Shown here in pieces: positions 50,559 to 58,869 of a stretch of 64,000 nt of DNA (position 1 is the stretch's first letter; the number at the start of each line of letters is the position of its first letter). This DNA is from Bacillota bacterium (GTDB lineage: Bacteria > Bacillota > Clostridia > Saccharofermentanales > DTU023), in assembly GCA_023426575.1 (NCBI GenBank), contig JAFAAL010000001.1:7307-71306 (forward strand), written 5' to 3'. The notes under the pieces were generated by a model. It was not told where the DNA came from. It saw only the letters and a program-made list of their open reading frames with translations, and did no database searches. Made by a program: the position numbers and the translations under genes.

Positions 50559-51927
50559 CTTCTAAGTCCTCCTTCATCTCCTTAAAGTATTTGCGCAACT
50601 GCCTGAGCTCGGAGACCTCTTCGCCGAAATTATGAACATAGTGGACGGGACGATTGCAGAGCGTCCCCTGGATCTTGCGACCCGCAAAGGTCTCAATCGT
50701 CACCTCATCTCCCGTGACAGCCTCCGCCTCAAGATAGCCCTTATAGTAGGCGACCAGAGGCTCTGCTGCCGTCTCAGCCGGCAGTCCTGGAGCTCTCTCA
50801 GCTGCAGGCAGAATCTCCCGCCGCAGCATGACGAGATCGCCCGCATGGAAGATCTGCGGCGCCTCGCGATAGGCCGTCAGGCGCTCTCTGACATCGCCGA
50901 GAAGCGCCCGCGGCACCGGCAGGTCGAGGAGGCTCTTGAGGCCCGGTGAGGCATTGAGAACCTCGGGAATCATATTGATACACATGGCAATCGTGCCAAT
51001 CCCACCCGGAATTTCTGGCTCGATGCGCATGGAGATCGCAAAGTCATCTGAGTCGAGGCGAATAAAGTCGCCCGTGTGCGTCCCCTCGAGCTCTGGCAAG
51101 ATCTGCTGCGGATGATCGAGAGAGATAAAGGGCTCATCCCCTTCATCAATATAGCCAAAGCCCTGCTGGCGAATCCCCGCCACTTGCCCAGGCGTGACGT
51201 GGGCATAGGGGGTCTTGCGCTCCGTCTCGGAGACGATCGGATCCTTCCTCTGCACAATCTGATGCATCGGCAGACCGAGCCCTGCGAGGATGATCGAGAT
51301 TGACTCGGGGAAGCCGACATGGCCCGCAAGCTCATCGGCCTCCATCTTCGCATGGAAGTGCTCCTGTTCGAGGCCGACTCCCTGCTCCTCCATGACCGCA
51401 TGGCCAAAGGGTGAGAGGTCGTTGACTCTGGCCGCCTCAATGCGATGGAGATCGATGAGACAGCCCGAGAGTGCCAGAATGAGATAGTCGAGGACGAAGC
51501 CGGGATTGACCCCCGTGCCGAAGACTGTGACGCCATTTTGCCGCGCCAGCCGGTCGATCTCGAGCGAGAGCTTGCCCTCATTGACCCAGGGCCAGCTCAT
51601 CTCCTCCGCCGTGGAGATGACATTCATCCCCTGCTCGACACAGTGCTTGATCTTGGGGTAGGCTCCCGCCGTAAAGGAATCCGTCGCCAGGATGACGAGG
51701 TCGGCCGCTCCCCGCTGGATCCCAGCAAAGGCATCGCCAGAGATCTTGACGGCAGGCACTCCCTCTGGCCGCTCGAGACCAAGTTTCTCATGGAGGTCCT
51801 GTCCGACCAGTTCAGGTCGGAGGTCATAGACCCCCGCAATCTCAATTCCCCTCTTGGACAAGAGGGCGCGGGCGATGCCACTGCCCATCGCTCCGAAGCC
51901 CCAGATCATTACACGTACATTCTTCAT
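50545..51927 (-). CDS. ord-ortA: Fused 2,4-diaminopentanoate dehydrogenase - AKP thiolase alpha subunit
   Basis: A 460-aa single frame. Residues 1-348 are Ord, an NAD(P)-dependent 2,4-diaminopentanoate dehydrogenase, with the Rossmann motif WGFGAMGSGIAR (9-20), NVISTAEEM and FGTGVNPGF. Residues 355-455 match OrtA, normally a separate protein of about 100 aa: HAGDLVMLRREILPAAERAP, YYKGYLEAEAVTGDEVTIET, GRKIQGTL and HNFGEEVSELRQL. In Clostridium sticklandii ord, ortA and ortB are separate neighbours. The start overlaps the acyltransferase gene by 4 bases, with GGAGG upstream. The fusion joins two consecutive steps of the pathway. Confidence 0.88.
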   Translation of the reverse strand: MKNVRVMIWGFGAMGSGIARALLSKRGIEIAGVYDLRPELVGQDLHEKLGLERPEGVPAVKISGDAFAGIQRGAADLVILATDSFTAGAYPKIKHCVEQGMNVISTAEEMSWPWVNEGKLSLEIDRLARQNGVTVFGTGVNPGFVLDYLILALSGCLIDLHRIEAARVNDLSPFGHAVMEEQGVGLEQEHFHAKMEADELAGHVGFPESISIILAGLGLPMHQIVQRKDPIVSETERKTPYAHVTPGQVAGIRQQGFGYIDEGDEPFISLDHPQQILPELEGTHTGDFIRLDSDDFAISMRIEPEIPGGIGTIAMCINMIPEVLNASPGLKSLLDLPVPRALLGDVRERLTAYREAPQIFHAGDLVMLRREILPAAERAPGLPAETAAEPLVAYYKGYLEAEAVTGDEVTIETFAGRKIQGTLCNRPVHYVHNFGEEVSELRQLRKYFKEMKEDLEDVRA

Positions 51928-53195
51928 TCCTTACCTCCTCCGGCCGTGCCGGTCCATTCTATGCGCACTTGCAGCGCCTCGACGATCCGCGCAAGCTCTG
52001 CGGGACTGCCAGGAGTCAGTCGATAGACGACGCCCCCAGGGCCAAAGAGCTGCAAGTATTCTCCCAAGCTGACATAGGCCGTGCCCTCATTGCTCGTCTT
52101 GAGCTCGAGCCTTCCGGCCTGATCTGAACTTAAGTCACTTTCTAAATAGATGCCCTCGAGCGTCACCGTCAGACGGCCTGGCGAGGCAGGACCCGGCGTC
52201 CGGCTCTCAATATCCAAGAGGGCATACGAGACAGGAGATCTGACGAGCTCGCAGCCCGCCTCGGCGCGCGCACGAATCCTGTCGATCTGGGCCTCGGCCC
52301 AGACTTCATGATTGGCGGGACAGGGCCCCTCCCCATGAATGCTGTAATCTGAATCCACATGATACGCCGTCCCACAATGTAGACAGCTCAAGCTCTTCCC
52401 CTTCGTCACAAAGCCCTCTTCCGAGGCACATTGAGGACAGTGGTATAAGATCCGTTCGAGGCCCTCGGCCAGGTGGCGGGAGCGGTAGCGCGCAGGTTTC
52501 GGCTGGGCGGCCTGCCAGGCAGCCTCACTGTGATGGATCGCCACGGCCAGTTGGTCTTGGATCTCCTCGAGGCTCAATGACTGAATCTCCTCCGGCCTCA
52601 AGAAGGGTCGGAGCTCGGCCTCAATGGGGCCAAAGCGCAGCTGATCCGCCCAGCGGGGATAGGCGAAGCCACAGCCGCTGAGCCGCACCGTGTAGACCGG
52701 GATCGCGAGTTTCTTGACGAGCTTTGCCACCGCGGGGCTAAAAGGCAGAGGCGCACCAGTATAGGACCGCTGCGCCTCGGGAAAGAGAAGACATGTGCCG
52801 CCCGCCTTCAAAATTCTGACGATGGAGACAATGCTTCCGGGATCTGGATAGAACTGCTCCTTGGGGATGCACTCGACCCGTGGCAAGAGCCAGCGCAAAA
52901 AGGGCTTGTGAAAGAGGGCTCGCCCCGCCACGAAGTTGATCTCTCGATCTGGGAGGGTAAAGGCTGCAGGCAGCGGGTCAAGATAGGAGAGGTGGTTGGC
53001 GAGGATCAGACAGGGACCCTCCTCTTTCTGAATCGCCGGGTCACTCTTCAGCTTTATCTGAAAGAGCCATTTGAAGAGAGCCCGTGTCATCACGAGGAGG
53101 AAGCGATAGAGCCTTCTGGCCCGCGGCACCGTCGCCACGACCTCAGGCGTATAGCGCTCTTCTCTCAGCATCTTTTCAGCGGCTCTCTTAGTCAT
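51924..53195 (-). CDS. PlsC-like acyltransferase with C-terminal zinc ribbon
   Basis: A 423-aa protein from ATG 53195. The N-terminal half is a PlsC/LPLAT acyltransferase domain with NHLSYLDP (H-x4-D) and a modified FPEGTRS motif reading FPEAQRS. From about residue 250 a zinc ribbon (CPQC...CLHCG) and an unrecognised beta-rich C-terminal domain follow. This extension is not usual for AGPAT enzymes. Its substrate is unknown. It overlaps the FucI-like gene upstream (8 bases) and ord-ortA downstream (ATGA), so it is embedded between nucleoside and ornithine genes. An upstream in-frame start at 53240 is possible but lies inside the previous gene. Confidence 0.78.
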   Translation of the reverse strand: MTKRAAEKMLREERYTPEVVATVPRARRLYRFLLVMTRALFKWLFQIKLKSDPAIQKEEGPCLILANHLSYLDPLPAAFTLPDREINFVAGRALFHKPFLRWLLPRVECIPKEQFYPDPGSIVSIVRILKAGGTCLLFPEAQRSYTGAPLPFSPAVAKLVKKLAIPVYTVRLSGCGFAYPRWADQLRFGPIEAELRPFLRPEEIQSLSLEEIQDQLAVAIHHSEAAWQAAQPKPARYRSRHLAEGLERILYHCPQCASEEGFVTKGKSLSCLHCGTAYHVDSDYSIHGEGPCPANHEVWAEAQIDRIRARAEAGCELVRSPVSYALLDIESRTPGPASPGRLTVTLEGIYLESDLSSDQAGRLELKTSNEGTAYVSLGEYLQLFGPGGVVYRLTPGSPAELARIVEALQVRIEWTGTAGGGKE

Positions 53196-54402
53196 TCTTA
53201 TAGAGTTCAAAGAAGCGCTCGACTCGGGCCAGGTGATCACCTAAGACGAGCATCTGATGATTGCCAATCGGCCGCTTGACGAAGTAGTCGAGCCCGTCGG
53301 GCAAGCTGATCTCTAACTGCGTCCGGCAGAGGCAGCCCTCGTGGAGGTTTCTCAGCAGATCCCCACGCTGGACGTGATAGCTCCGAAAATCTTCCCGCAT
53401 CTTGAAGAGCGTGATCGGACCTGGCTGAAATTCACCTGCGACGGCGACGCCGAGGCCTGATTCAAAGTGGGTGGCGAGACGGTAGGACTCTGGCATGTTG
53501 AGCGGGAGCACACAGTGGGCCAAGACGAGCTTCTTCTCCTCGAAATTGAGACGCGAGGGATTGGCCATGAAGACGGGCTGACCCGTCAGCTCACCGAGAA
53601 CGGTCATCGAGACCAGCGACTTGGCATCGCCCTCACAGGCGGCCCAGAAGCCCTCGGCATTGAGAATGGCGAGCGCCAGACAGCCCGAGATGCGATAGGG
53701 GGCGAGGAGGTCAAAGCAGCGGAGCGAGATTCCCTTCAGCTGATAGCGCTCGGCGATGCGCTTGACACCGCCATAGACCTGGAGCGCGCGCTCCATCTGC
53801 TCAGCGGGCCAGGACATGGCCTTGAGCTGCATTGTCCACTCATTGTCTGGATAGCTCTCGCGGCTGATCTCCGCCATGACTTCCGCCATCGGGATGTCGA
53901 CATAGACGAGGCCCGAGCGCTCAGCGAGGAGCTCGCGGTCGACCGCTGAGGCAATCAGCCAGTCAGAGAGCCCCGTATTGCCGATCCTAAGGCCGACAAG
54001 CCTCTGTTTGACAGCGCGAATAGAAAGCTCGGCCTCGAGGAGGGCTGCAACGCGTTCGGCAGAGCCGTGGAGGATCTCGCCGCGGACGCCATGATTCTGG
54101 AGAAAAGAGAGAATCTCCATCGAGGCAGGCAGCGAATTATTGGCCTCTGTCGTCAGGAGGAGGCAATCGCCTCCGACTCTCTGGAAGTGCTCGGCAAACT
54201 GCATTTCCGAGCCCCCCGAGCCGATAAAGATCAGGTGGAGACCAAGTCTCTCGAGACTCTGGTCAAGGGCCAGAGGCTCAGTGCTGAGCACGAGTTCTTC
54301 CCTGAGATGCCTGTTGATCTCATTGATAAAATTTTGATTGTAGCTGTCGAGGCTCCTCGGGTCTGCGCCAGGAGTCCGAATATAGAAGGCTGAAATCGCC
54401 AT
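53188..54402 (-). CDS. L-fucose/L-arabinose isomerase-fold protein
   Basis: A 404-aa protein resembling the C-terminal half of the FucI/AraA sugar isomerase superfamily: ACEGDAKSLVSMTVLGELTGQPVFMANPS, HCVLPLN and the GVAVAGEFQPGPITLFKM segment. The N-terminal region with FIGSGGSEMQFA and NNSLPASMEIL is as in 'fucose isomerase-like' proteins. Substrate unknown; classical fucose genes are not near. It lies 20 bases behind uridine phosphorylase with GGAG ahead of the ATG, and overlaps the acyltransferase gene. A role with pentoses released from nucleosides is possible but is inference only. Confidence 0.7.
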   Translation of the reverse strand: MAISAFYIRTPGADPRSLDSYNQNFINEINRHLREELVLSTEPLALDQSLERLGLHLIFIGSGGSEMQFAEHFQRVGGDCLLLTTEANNSLPASMEILSFLQNHGVRGEILHGSAERVAALLEAELSIRAVKQRLVGLRIGNTGLSDWLIASAVDRELLAERSGLVYVDIPMAEVMAEISRESYPDNEWTMQLKAMSWPAEQMERALQVYGGVKRIAERYQLKGISLRCFDLLAPYRISGCLALAILNAEGFWAACEGDAKSLVSMTVLGELTGQPVFMANPSRLNFEEKKLVLAHCVLPLNMPESYRLATHFESGLGVAVAGEFQPGPITLFKMREDFRSYHVQRGDLLRNLHEGCLCRTQLEISLPDGLDYFVKRPIGNHQMLVLGDHLARVERFFELYKND

Positions 54403-54422
54403 AAATTACTCCTCGAAAAGGT

Positions 54423-55178
54423 TTAGATTTGGCCAGCTTGGATGAGGGCGCGCACTGCTTCGATGGCCACGGGAATGGCGCGATTCTCCCCCTCATATTT
54501 GACATCGTCGAGCCCTTGCTTCTGCCGCTCTTGATTCCAGATGGCCTGGAGGACGCAGGCCGCCTTGACGCCCCTGGTCTGGGCGACGGCGTAGAGCGCT
54601 GCAGACTCCATCTCCGAAGCCAGTGTATGAGCGCGCAGCCAGGCCTGCCAGCGACTGAGCAGATGCTCTGCAACAGGCATCGTCTCTGGGGAATGCTGAC
54701 CGTAGAAGGAGTCCTTGCAGTGGACGACCCCGATGTGATGGCGATAGCCGAGCCGCTCGGCCGCTGCGGCGAGCGCTGAGCTCAGGCCGTGGTCAGCCAC
54801 GGCTGGAAACTCCGGCGGTAGGTATTCATGACTCGTGCCCTCCATGCGAATCGCGGCCTGGGCGATGACCACGTCTCCACCCTGAACCGAGAGGTCCATG
54901 CCACCGCAAGTGCCAATTCTGATAAAGGTCTTGACCCCGAGCTTGATCAGCTCCTCGACTCCGATGGCCGTCGAAGGACCCCCCATGCCCGTCGACATGA
55001 CGAGGACATTTCGACCCTCGATCTGACCGCGCCAGCTCAGGTACTCGCGATGCTGCCCGAGGAAGCGGGGCTGATCGAGTTGGGCAGCAATCTTCTCCAC
55101 ACGCCCAGGATCTCCTGGGAGGAGGACGACTTCACTGTCAATCTCGAGGCCGAGGCCAATGTGATACTGCTTTTCCAT
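54423..55178 (-). CDS. udp: Uridine phosphorylase
   Basis: A 251-aa nucleoside phosphorylase of the Udp/PNP family. It splits uridine (or a related nucleoside) with phosphate into base and ribose-1-phosphate. LLPGDPGRVEKIA, STGMGGPSTAIGVEEL and IRIGTCGG (phosphate loop) fit uridine phosphorylase. EMESAALYAVA carries the ribose-binding Glu-Met-Glu. AGGAGA precedes the ATG. It lies 12 bases behind the permease gene of a nucleoside ABC transporter, which supports the role; uracil could pass on to Upp. Confidence 0.9.
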   Translation of the reverse strand: MEKQYHIGLGLEIDSEVVLLPGDPGRVEKIAAQLDQPRFLGQHREYLSWRGQIEGRNVLVMSTGMGGPSTAIGVEELIKLGVKTFIRIGTCGGMDLSVQGGDVVIAQAAIRMEGTSHEYLPPEFPAVADHGLSSALAAAAERLGYRHHIGVVHCKDSFYGQHSPETMPVAEHLLSRWQAWLRAHTLASEMESAALYAVAQTRGVKAACVLQAIWNQERQKQGLDDVKYEGENRAIPVAIEAVRALIQAGQI

Positions 55179-55190
55179 ATCTTCTCCTGT

Positions 55191-56120
55191 CTAGGCCTCA
55201 CCCTTGAAATAGGGCTGGCCGTTGGCTTTTGGCGGGACGGCACGGCCGACAAAGGCAATCAGCACCAGCAGCGTCAAGACGTAGGGCAAGGTGGCGAGAA
55301 TCTGTGTCGGCACAGTGGTATAAGAGGTCAAGAGGACGGTGAGCGCCTGGGCGAAGCCGAAGAGGAGGCAGGCCAGTGCCGCGCCGATCGGCTTCCAATT
55401 GCCGAAGATGACGGCCGCAAGGGCGATAAATCCCTGTCCCGAGATAATCGTCGGCGTAAAGTGCGAGATGACGGCCAGCGTCATGGCCCCACCGCCGAAG
55501 CCCGCAAAGAAGCCCGAGAGCAGGACTGCGCTATAGCGGATGCGAGTCACCGAGACGCCGAGCGTATCGGCCGCCGCGGGATGCTCACCACAGGCGCGCA
55601 GTCTCAGGCCATAGACCGTGCGGTAGAGCATGAAGTGGACCAGAAAGACCGCCAGGAGGGCAATGATGACCGTGATATCGATCTCGAGGGCGCGCAAGCT
55701 CGGATACTTCTCAAAATTGACTCCGAGACTCTGCAAGACCTTCGGCATCTTGTTCTGCACGGCATCGGTACTGGCCATGCCGCGGAAGAAGATGCGCGTC
55801 AGAAAGATCGCAAGCCCCAGCCCAATAAAGTTAATGGCAATGCCCGAGATCGTCTGATCGCCCTTGAGCGTGATGGCGACCACGCCGTGAATCAGAGCGA
55901 GCATGGCACCCGCCAGTCCCCCGGCGAGGAAGCCAAGCCAGGGATTGCCAGAAAAATAGCCGACAGAAGCCGCGGCAAAAGCCCCAAAGGCCATCATCCC
56001 CTCGAGCCCGATATTGTCCACGCCTGCGCGCTGGGTGATGACGCCGCCTAGGGCGGTCAGGCAGAGGGGGGCTGCATACATCAAAGTGATCGCAAAGGTC
56101 AGGAAGATTGCATTAAGCAT
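55191..56120 (-). CDS. nupQ: Nucleoside ABC transporter permease 2
   Basis: A 309-aa inner-membrane permease of the BMP-type nucleoside ABC family (NupQ/YufQ-like). About eight to nine hydrophobic helices; AGVDNIGLEGMMAFGAFAAA, LRACGEHPAAADTLGVSV and GQGFIALAAVIFGNW are family segments. ATG 56120 behind AAAGGAG is chosen; the frame is open to 56201, but the extra part lies inside the preceding permease gene. It pairs with that permease. Confidence 0.92.
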   Translation of the reverse strand: MLNAIFLTFAITLMYAAPLCLTALGGVITQRAGVDNIGLEGMMAFGAFAAASVGYFSGNPWLGFLAGGLAGAMLALIHGVVAITLKGDQTISGIAINFIGLGLAIFLTRIFFRGMASTDAVQNKMPKVLQSLGVNFEKYPSLRALEIDITVIIALLAVFLVHFMLYRTVYGLRLRACGEHPAAADTLGVSVTRIRYSAVLLSGFFAGFGGGAMTLAVISHFTPTIISGQGFIALAAVIFGNWKPIGAALACLLFGFAQALTVLLTSYTTVPTQILATLPYVLTLLVLIAFVGRAVPPKANGQPYFKGEA

Positions 56121-57228
56121 TGCTCTTCTCCTTTCGCTCGAGGTAGTCGGCCAGGCGCGGCAAGAGCGAGGCCACGGCAATCGCCAGGACGATGGCGCCA
56201 ATCATGATATTGATGATCTCTGTCGGGGTCTGCGTCCTGGCCTGGACCAGCTGGCCGCCAAAGCGCAGGAAGGCGAAGAGGATGCCTGTGAAGACACAGG
56301 CGATGGGATTGGCCTGGGCGATCAGCGAGACGGAAATGCCGTCCCAGCCATAGCCCTCCTGAGCCCCGAGGGCCGAGATATAGAGGCCGTAGCTCAAGAT
56401 GACAACGGCCCCCGCGAGGCCCGCGGCGCCCCCGGCGAGAAACATCGAGTAGAAGACATTTTTCTGAACGGGAATGCCCGAGAACTCAGCGGCATATTTA
56501 TTGAGTCCGACGGCGCGGAGGCCATAGCCAAAGCGCGTCTTCTTCAAGAGGAACCAGTAGATGAGCGCCACCGTGATGGCGAGCGGAATGCCCCAGGACA
56601 GCGCCGTGCGGAGGATGTCGCGAAGGAAGGGGCTGGAGCCTAAGAAGGCCTGTCCCTCCGGCGAGCGCAGATAGTCCTTGCTGAAGAAGAGGAGGCTGGC
56701 CGACTGGCGGATCTCTGGTGAGTGGACCGTGCCCGAGACCTTGATCGACGGCTGATTGACGATGAAGTTGTGGAGATAGAAGACAATCCAATTGAGCATG
56801 ATGGTCGAGATGACCTCATGGATGCCAAAGCGATTTTTGAGCCAGGCCGCCAGAGCTGCCACGAGGCCGGCGAGGACAAAGGCGACGATTAAGATGAGGA
56901 GCGGATGGATCACGGGCGGTAGCGGGAGATAGTGCCCCATCATGGCGGCGACAATAGCCCCCACCATGTACTGCCCCTCGGCACCAATGTTGAAGAGGCC
57001 CGTGTTATAGGCAAAGGCCACCGCCAGGCCCGTCAGGATAATCGGGGCGGCGTTGACCAGGATCTGGGCCAGGTACTTTGGCTTGGAAAAGACGGTCTTA
57101 AAGAGGACGGCGTAGACCTCGAGGGGATGATAGCCCGCAATGAGGAGGACGATGGCACCTGCGATGAAGCCAAAGAGCAGGGCCATAAAGATGGCCGTCG
57201 TCGGTTTCTTCAGGATTCGTTTAAGCAT
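56113..57228 (-). CDS. nupP: Nucleoside ABC transporter permease 1
   Basis: A 371-aa permease (NupP/YufP-like) with an N-terminal helix, then NAAPIILTGLAVAFAYNTGLFNIGAEGQY, ISTIMLNWIVFYL, GLRAVGLNKYAAEFSGI and GYGWDGISVSLIAQANPI, all typical of the BMP-type family. ATG 57228 is set by AAGGAGG; the longer open frame to 57324 overlaps the ATPase gene. It overlaps the second permease gene by 8 bases. Confidence 0.92.
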   Translation of the reverse strand: MLKRILKKPTTAIFMALLFGFIAGAIVLLIAGYHPLEVYAVLFKTVFSKPKYLAQILVNAAPIILTGLAVAFAYNTGLFNIGAEGQYMVGAIVAAMMGHYLPLPPVIHPLLILIVAFVLAGLVAALAAWLKNRFGIHEVISTIMLNWIVFYLHNFIVNQPSIKVSGTVHSPEIRQSASLLFFSKDYLRSPEGQAFLGSSPFLRDILRTALSWGIPLAITVALIYWFLLKKTRFGYGLRAVGLNKYAAEFSGIPVQKNVFYSMFLAGGAAGLAGAVVILSYGLYISALGAQEGYGWDGISVSLIAQANPIACVFTGILFAFLRFGGQLVQARTQTPTEIINIMIGAIVLAIAVASLLPRLADYLERKEKSNA

Positions 57229-58795
57229 GCTTCGCCTCCTTGCGCCTTGCGCCCGCCATGTAGAGACCAATCTCGTTTTCACTCGTCTCCTGAGGATCGA
57301 GTTCAGCGACGATCTCGCCGTCATAGATGACCAGGATGCGGTCCGCCAGATCTAAGATCTCATCGAGTTCAAAGGAGACGAGGAAGACGGCCTTGCCGGC
57401 GTCACGCTGCTTGACGAGTTCCTTGCGGACAAACTCTATCGCCCCGATGTCGAGACCCCGCGTCGGCTGGCAGGCGATCAGAAGCTTCGGCTCCTGGTCG
57501 ACCTGGCGGGCGATGATGACCTTCTGCTGATTGCCGCCAGAGAGCTGGCGCGCTCGCTTGGGGGCGGCGTCGAGCGGGCGGATGTCAAAGCGCTTAATGA
57601 GTGACTTGGCATAGTCGAGAATAGAGCGCTCACGCAAGATACCGAGCTTGCCCTCGCTAAAGGGTGGTTCATGATAGCGCTCGAGAATCGTATTTTCACT
57701 GACGGTGAAGTCGAGGACCAGACCGCGCTTATGCCGGTCCTCATGGATGGTCTTGACCCCTGCTGCCTGCACCACTGCTGGCGGCTGATTCGTGATCTCC
57801 ACACCAGCAACGAGGATCTGACCGCTCTCGGCCTGGCGAAGACCCGTAATCGCATCGATCAACTCCGTCTGACCGTTGCCGTCGATGCCGGCGAGGGCGA
57901 CGATTTCACCTGCCCGCACCGTCATCGAAAGATCGCGCACCTTGGGCAGGCGCCGCTCGTCTCGGACATTGAGATCACGGATCTCGAGAAGTGTCTCACC
58001 GGCTTCCCGGGGAGCCTTGTCGGTGCTCAGTCGCACCTCGCGCCCCACCATCAGCTCAGCCAGACGCTCTTCCGTGACATCTTTGACCTCGACGCAGTCG
58101 ATGAACCTGCCGCGGCGGAGAATCGTGCACTGCTCGGCGATCGCCTTGATCTCCTTGAGCTTGTGAGTGATGATGATGACCGTCTTGCCCGCCTCGGTCA
58201 GCGCGCGCAGATTCTGGAAGAGCGCCGTGATCTCCTGCGGCGTCAAGACAGCGGTCGGTTCGTCGAGAATCAGGATCTCAGCGCCTCGATAGAGCGCCTT
58301 CAGAATTTCCACCCGCTGCTGCGTGGCCACGGAGACATCCCGGATCAACTCATCAGGATCGACCGTGAGGCCATAGGCCTCCATGAAGCCCTGAATCTTA
58401 TCGTGGATCCCCTGGCGGTCGAGAATACCGAGAGCCTTCTGCGGCTCTTTGCCGAGCACCAGGTTCTCGGCGATCGTGAAGTTTTCCACCAGCATAAAGT
58501 GCTGATGGACCATGCCAATATTGTGGGCGATCGCCTGCCCGGGATTCTTGATGGTCACGGGCTCGCCATTTAGTCGGATCTCACCCGCATCTGCATTGAT
58601 CAAGCCGTAGAGCACCTTCATCAGGGTCGACTTCCCCGCGCCATTCTCGCCGAGCAGCGCATGGATCGTCCCCCTCTTCACTCGCAGATCAACGTGGTCT
58701 AGGGCCTGTACCGTCGTAAAACGCTTACTGATGTCCAGCATCTCCACCGCTAGGGGCGACGTCTGGACAGCTGCCAATTCTCTCACCTCAGGCAC
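57221..58795 (-). CDS. nupO: Nucleoside ABC transporter ATPase (double ABC domain)
   Basis: A 524-aa ATPase with two ABC domains in tandem. The first has Walker A GENGAGKST (about 50-58), signature SVATQQRVEI (degenerate) and Walker B LILDEPTAVL. The second has the degenerate Walker A GIDGNGQTE with LSGGNQQKVI and LIACQPTRGLD, the pattern shared by sugar and nucleoside importers. The start is GTG 58795, 5 bases behind AGGAGG. A terminator-like hairpin separates it from the lipoprotein gene upstream. Confidence 0.93.
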   Translation of the reverse strand: MPEVRELAAVQTSPLAVEMLDISKRFTTVQALDHVDLRVKRGTIHALLGENGAGKSTLMKVLYGLINADAGEIRLNGEPVTIKNPGQAIAHNIGMVHQHFMLVENFTIAENLVLGKEPQKALGILDRQGIHDKIQGFMEAYGLTVDPDELIRDVSVATQQRVEILKALYRGAEILILDEPTAVLTPQEITALFQNLRALTEAGKTVIIITHKLKEIKAIAEQCTILRRGRFIDCVEVKDVTEERLAELMVGREVRLSTDKAPREAGETLLEIRDLNVRDERRLPKVRDLSMTVRAGEIVALAGIDGNGQTELIDAITGLRQAESGQILVAGVEITNQPPAVVQAAGVKTIHEDRHKRGLVLDFTVSENTILERYHEPPFSEGKLGILRERSILDYAKSLIKRFDIRPLDAAPKRARQLSGGNQQKVIIARQVDQEPKLLIACQPTRGLDIGAIEFVRKELVKQRDAGKAVFLVSFELDEILDLADRILVIYDGEIVAELDPQETSENEIGLYMAGARRKEAKHA

Positions 58796-58820
58796 ATCTG
58801 CCTCCTCTTCATCTAGATAT

Positions 58821-58853
58821 TAAAAAGGCGCCCCCACGCAGGGCAGGGGCGCC
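58821..58853 (-). terminator. Terminator/attenuator between bmp lipoprotein and ATPase genes
   Basis: On the minus strand GGCGCCCC, a loop of about 10 bases and GGGGGCGCC are followed by TTTTTAATAT. It lies 17 bases after the lipoprotein gene and 26 before the ATPase start. Partial termination here would give more binding protein than transporter. Confidence 0.85.
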
Positions 58854-58869
58854 AGGCAGAGTCCATCGT

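Noticed and set aside
54828..56051. 407-codon plus-strand ORF opposite udp and nupQ
   Set aside because: Highly charged antisense translation crossing two real genes; no independent signal.
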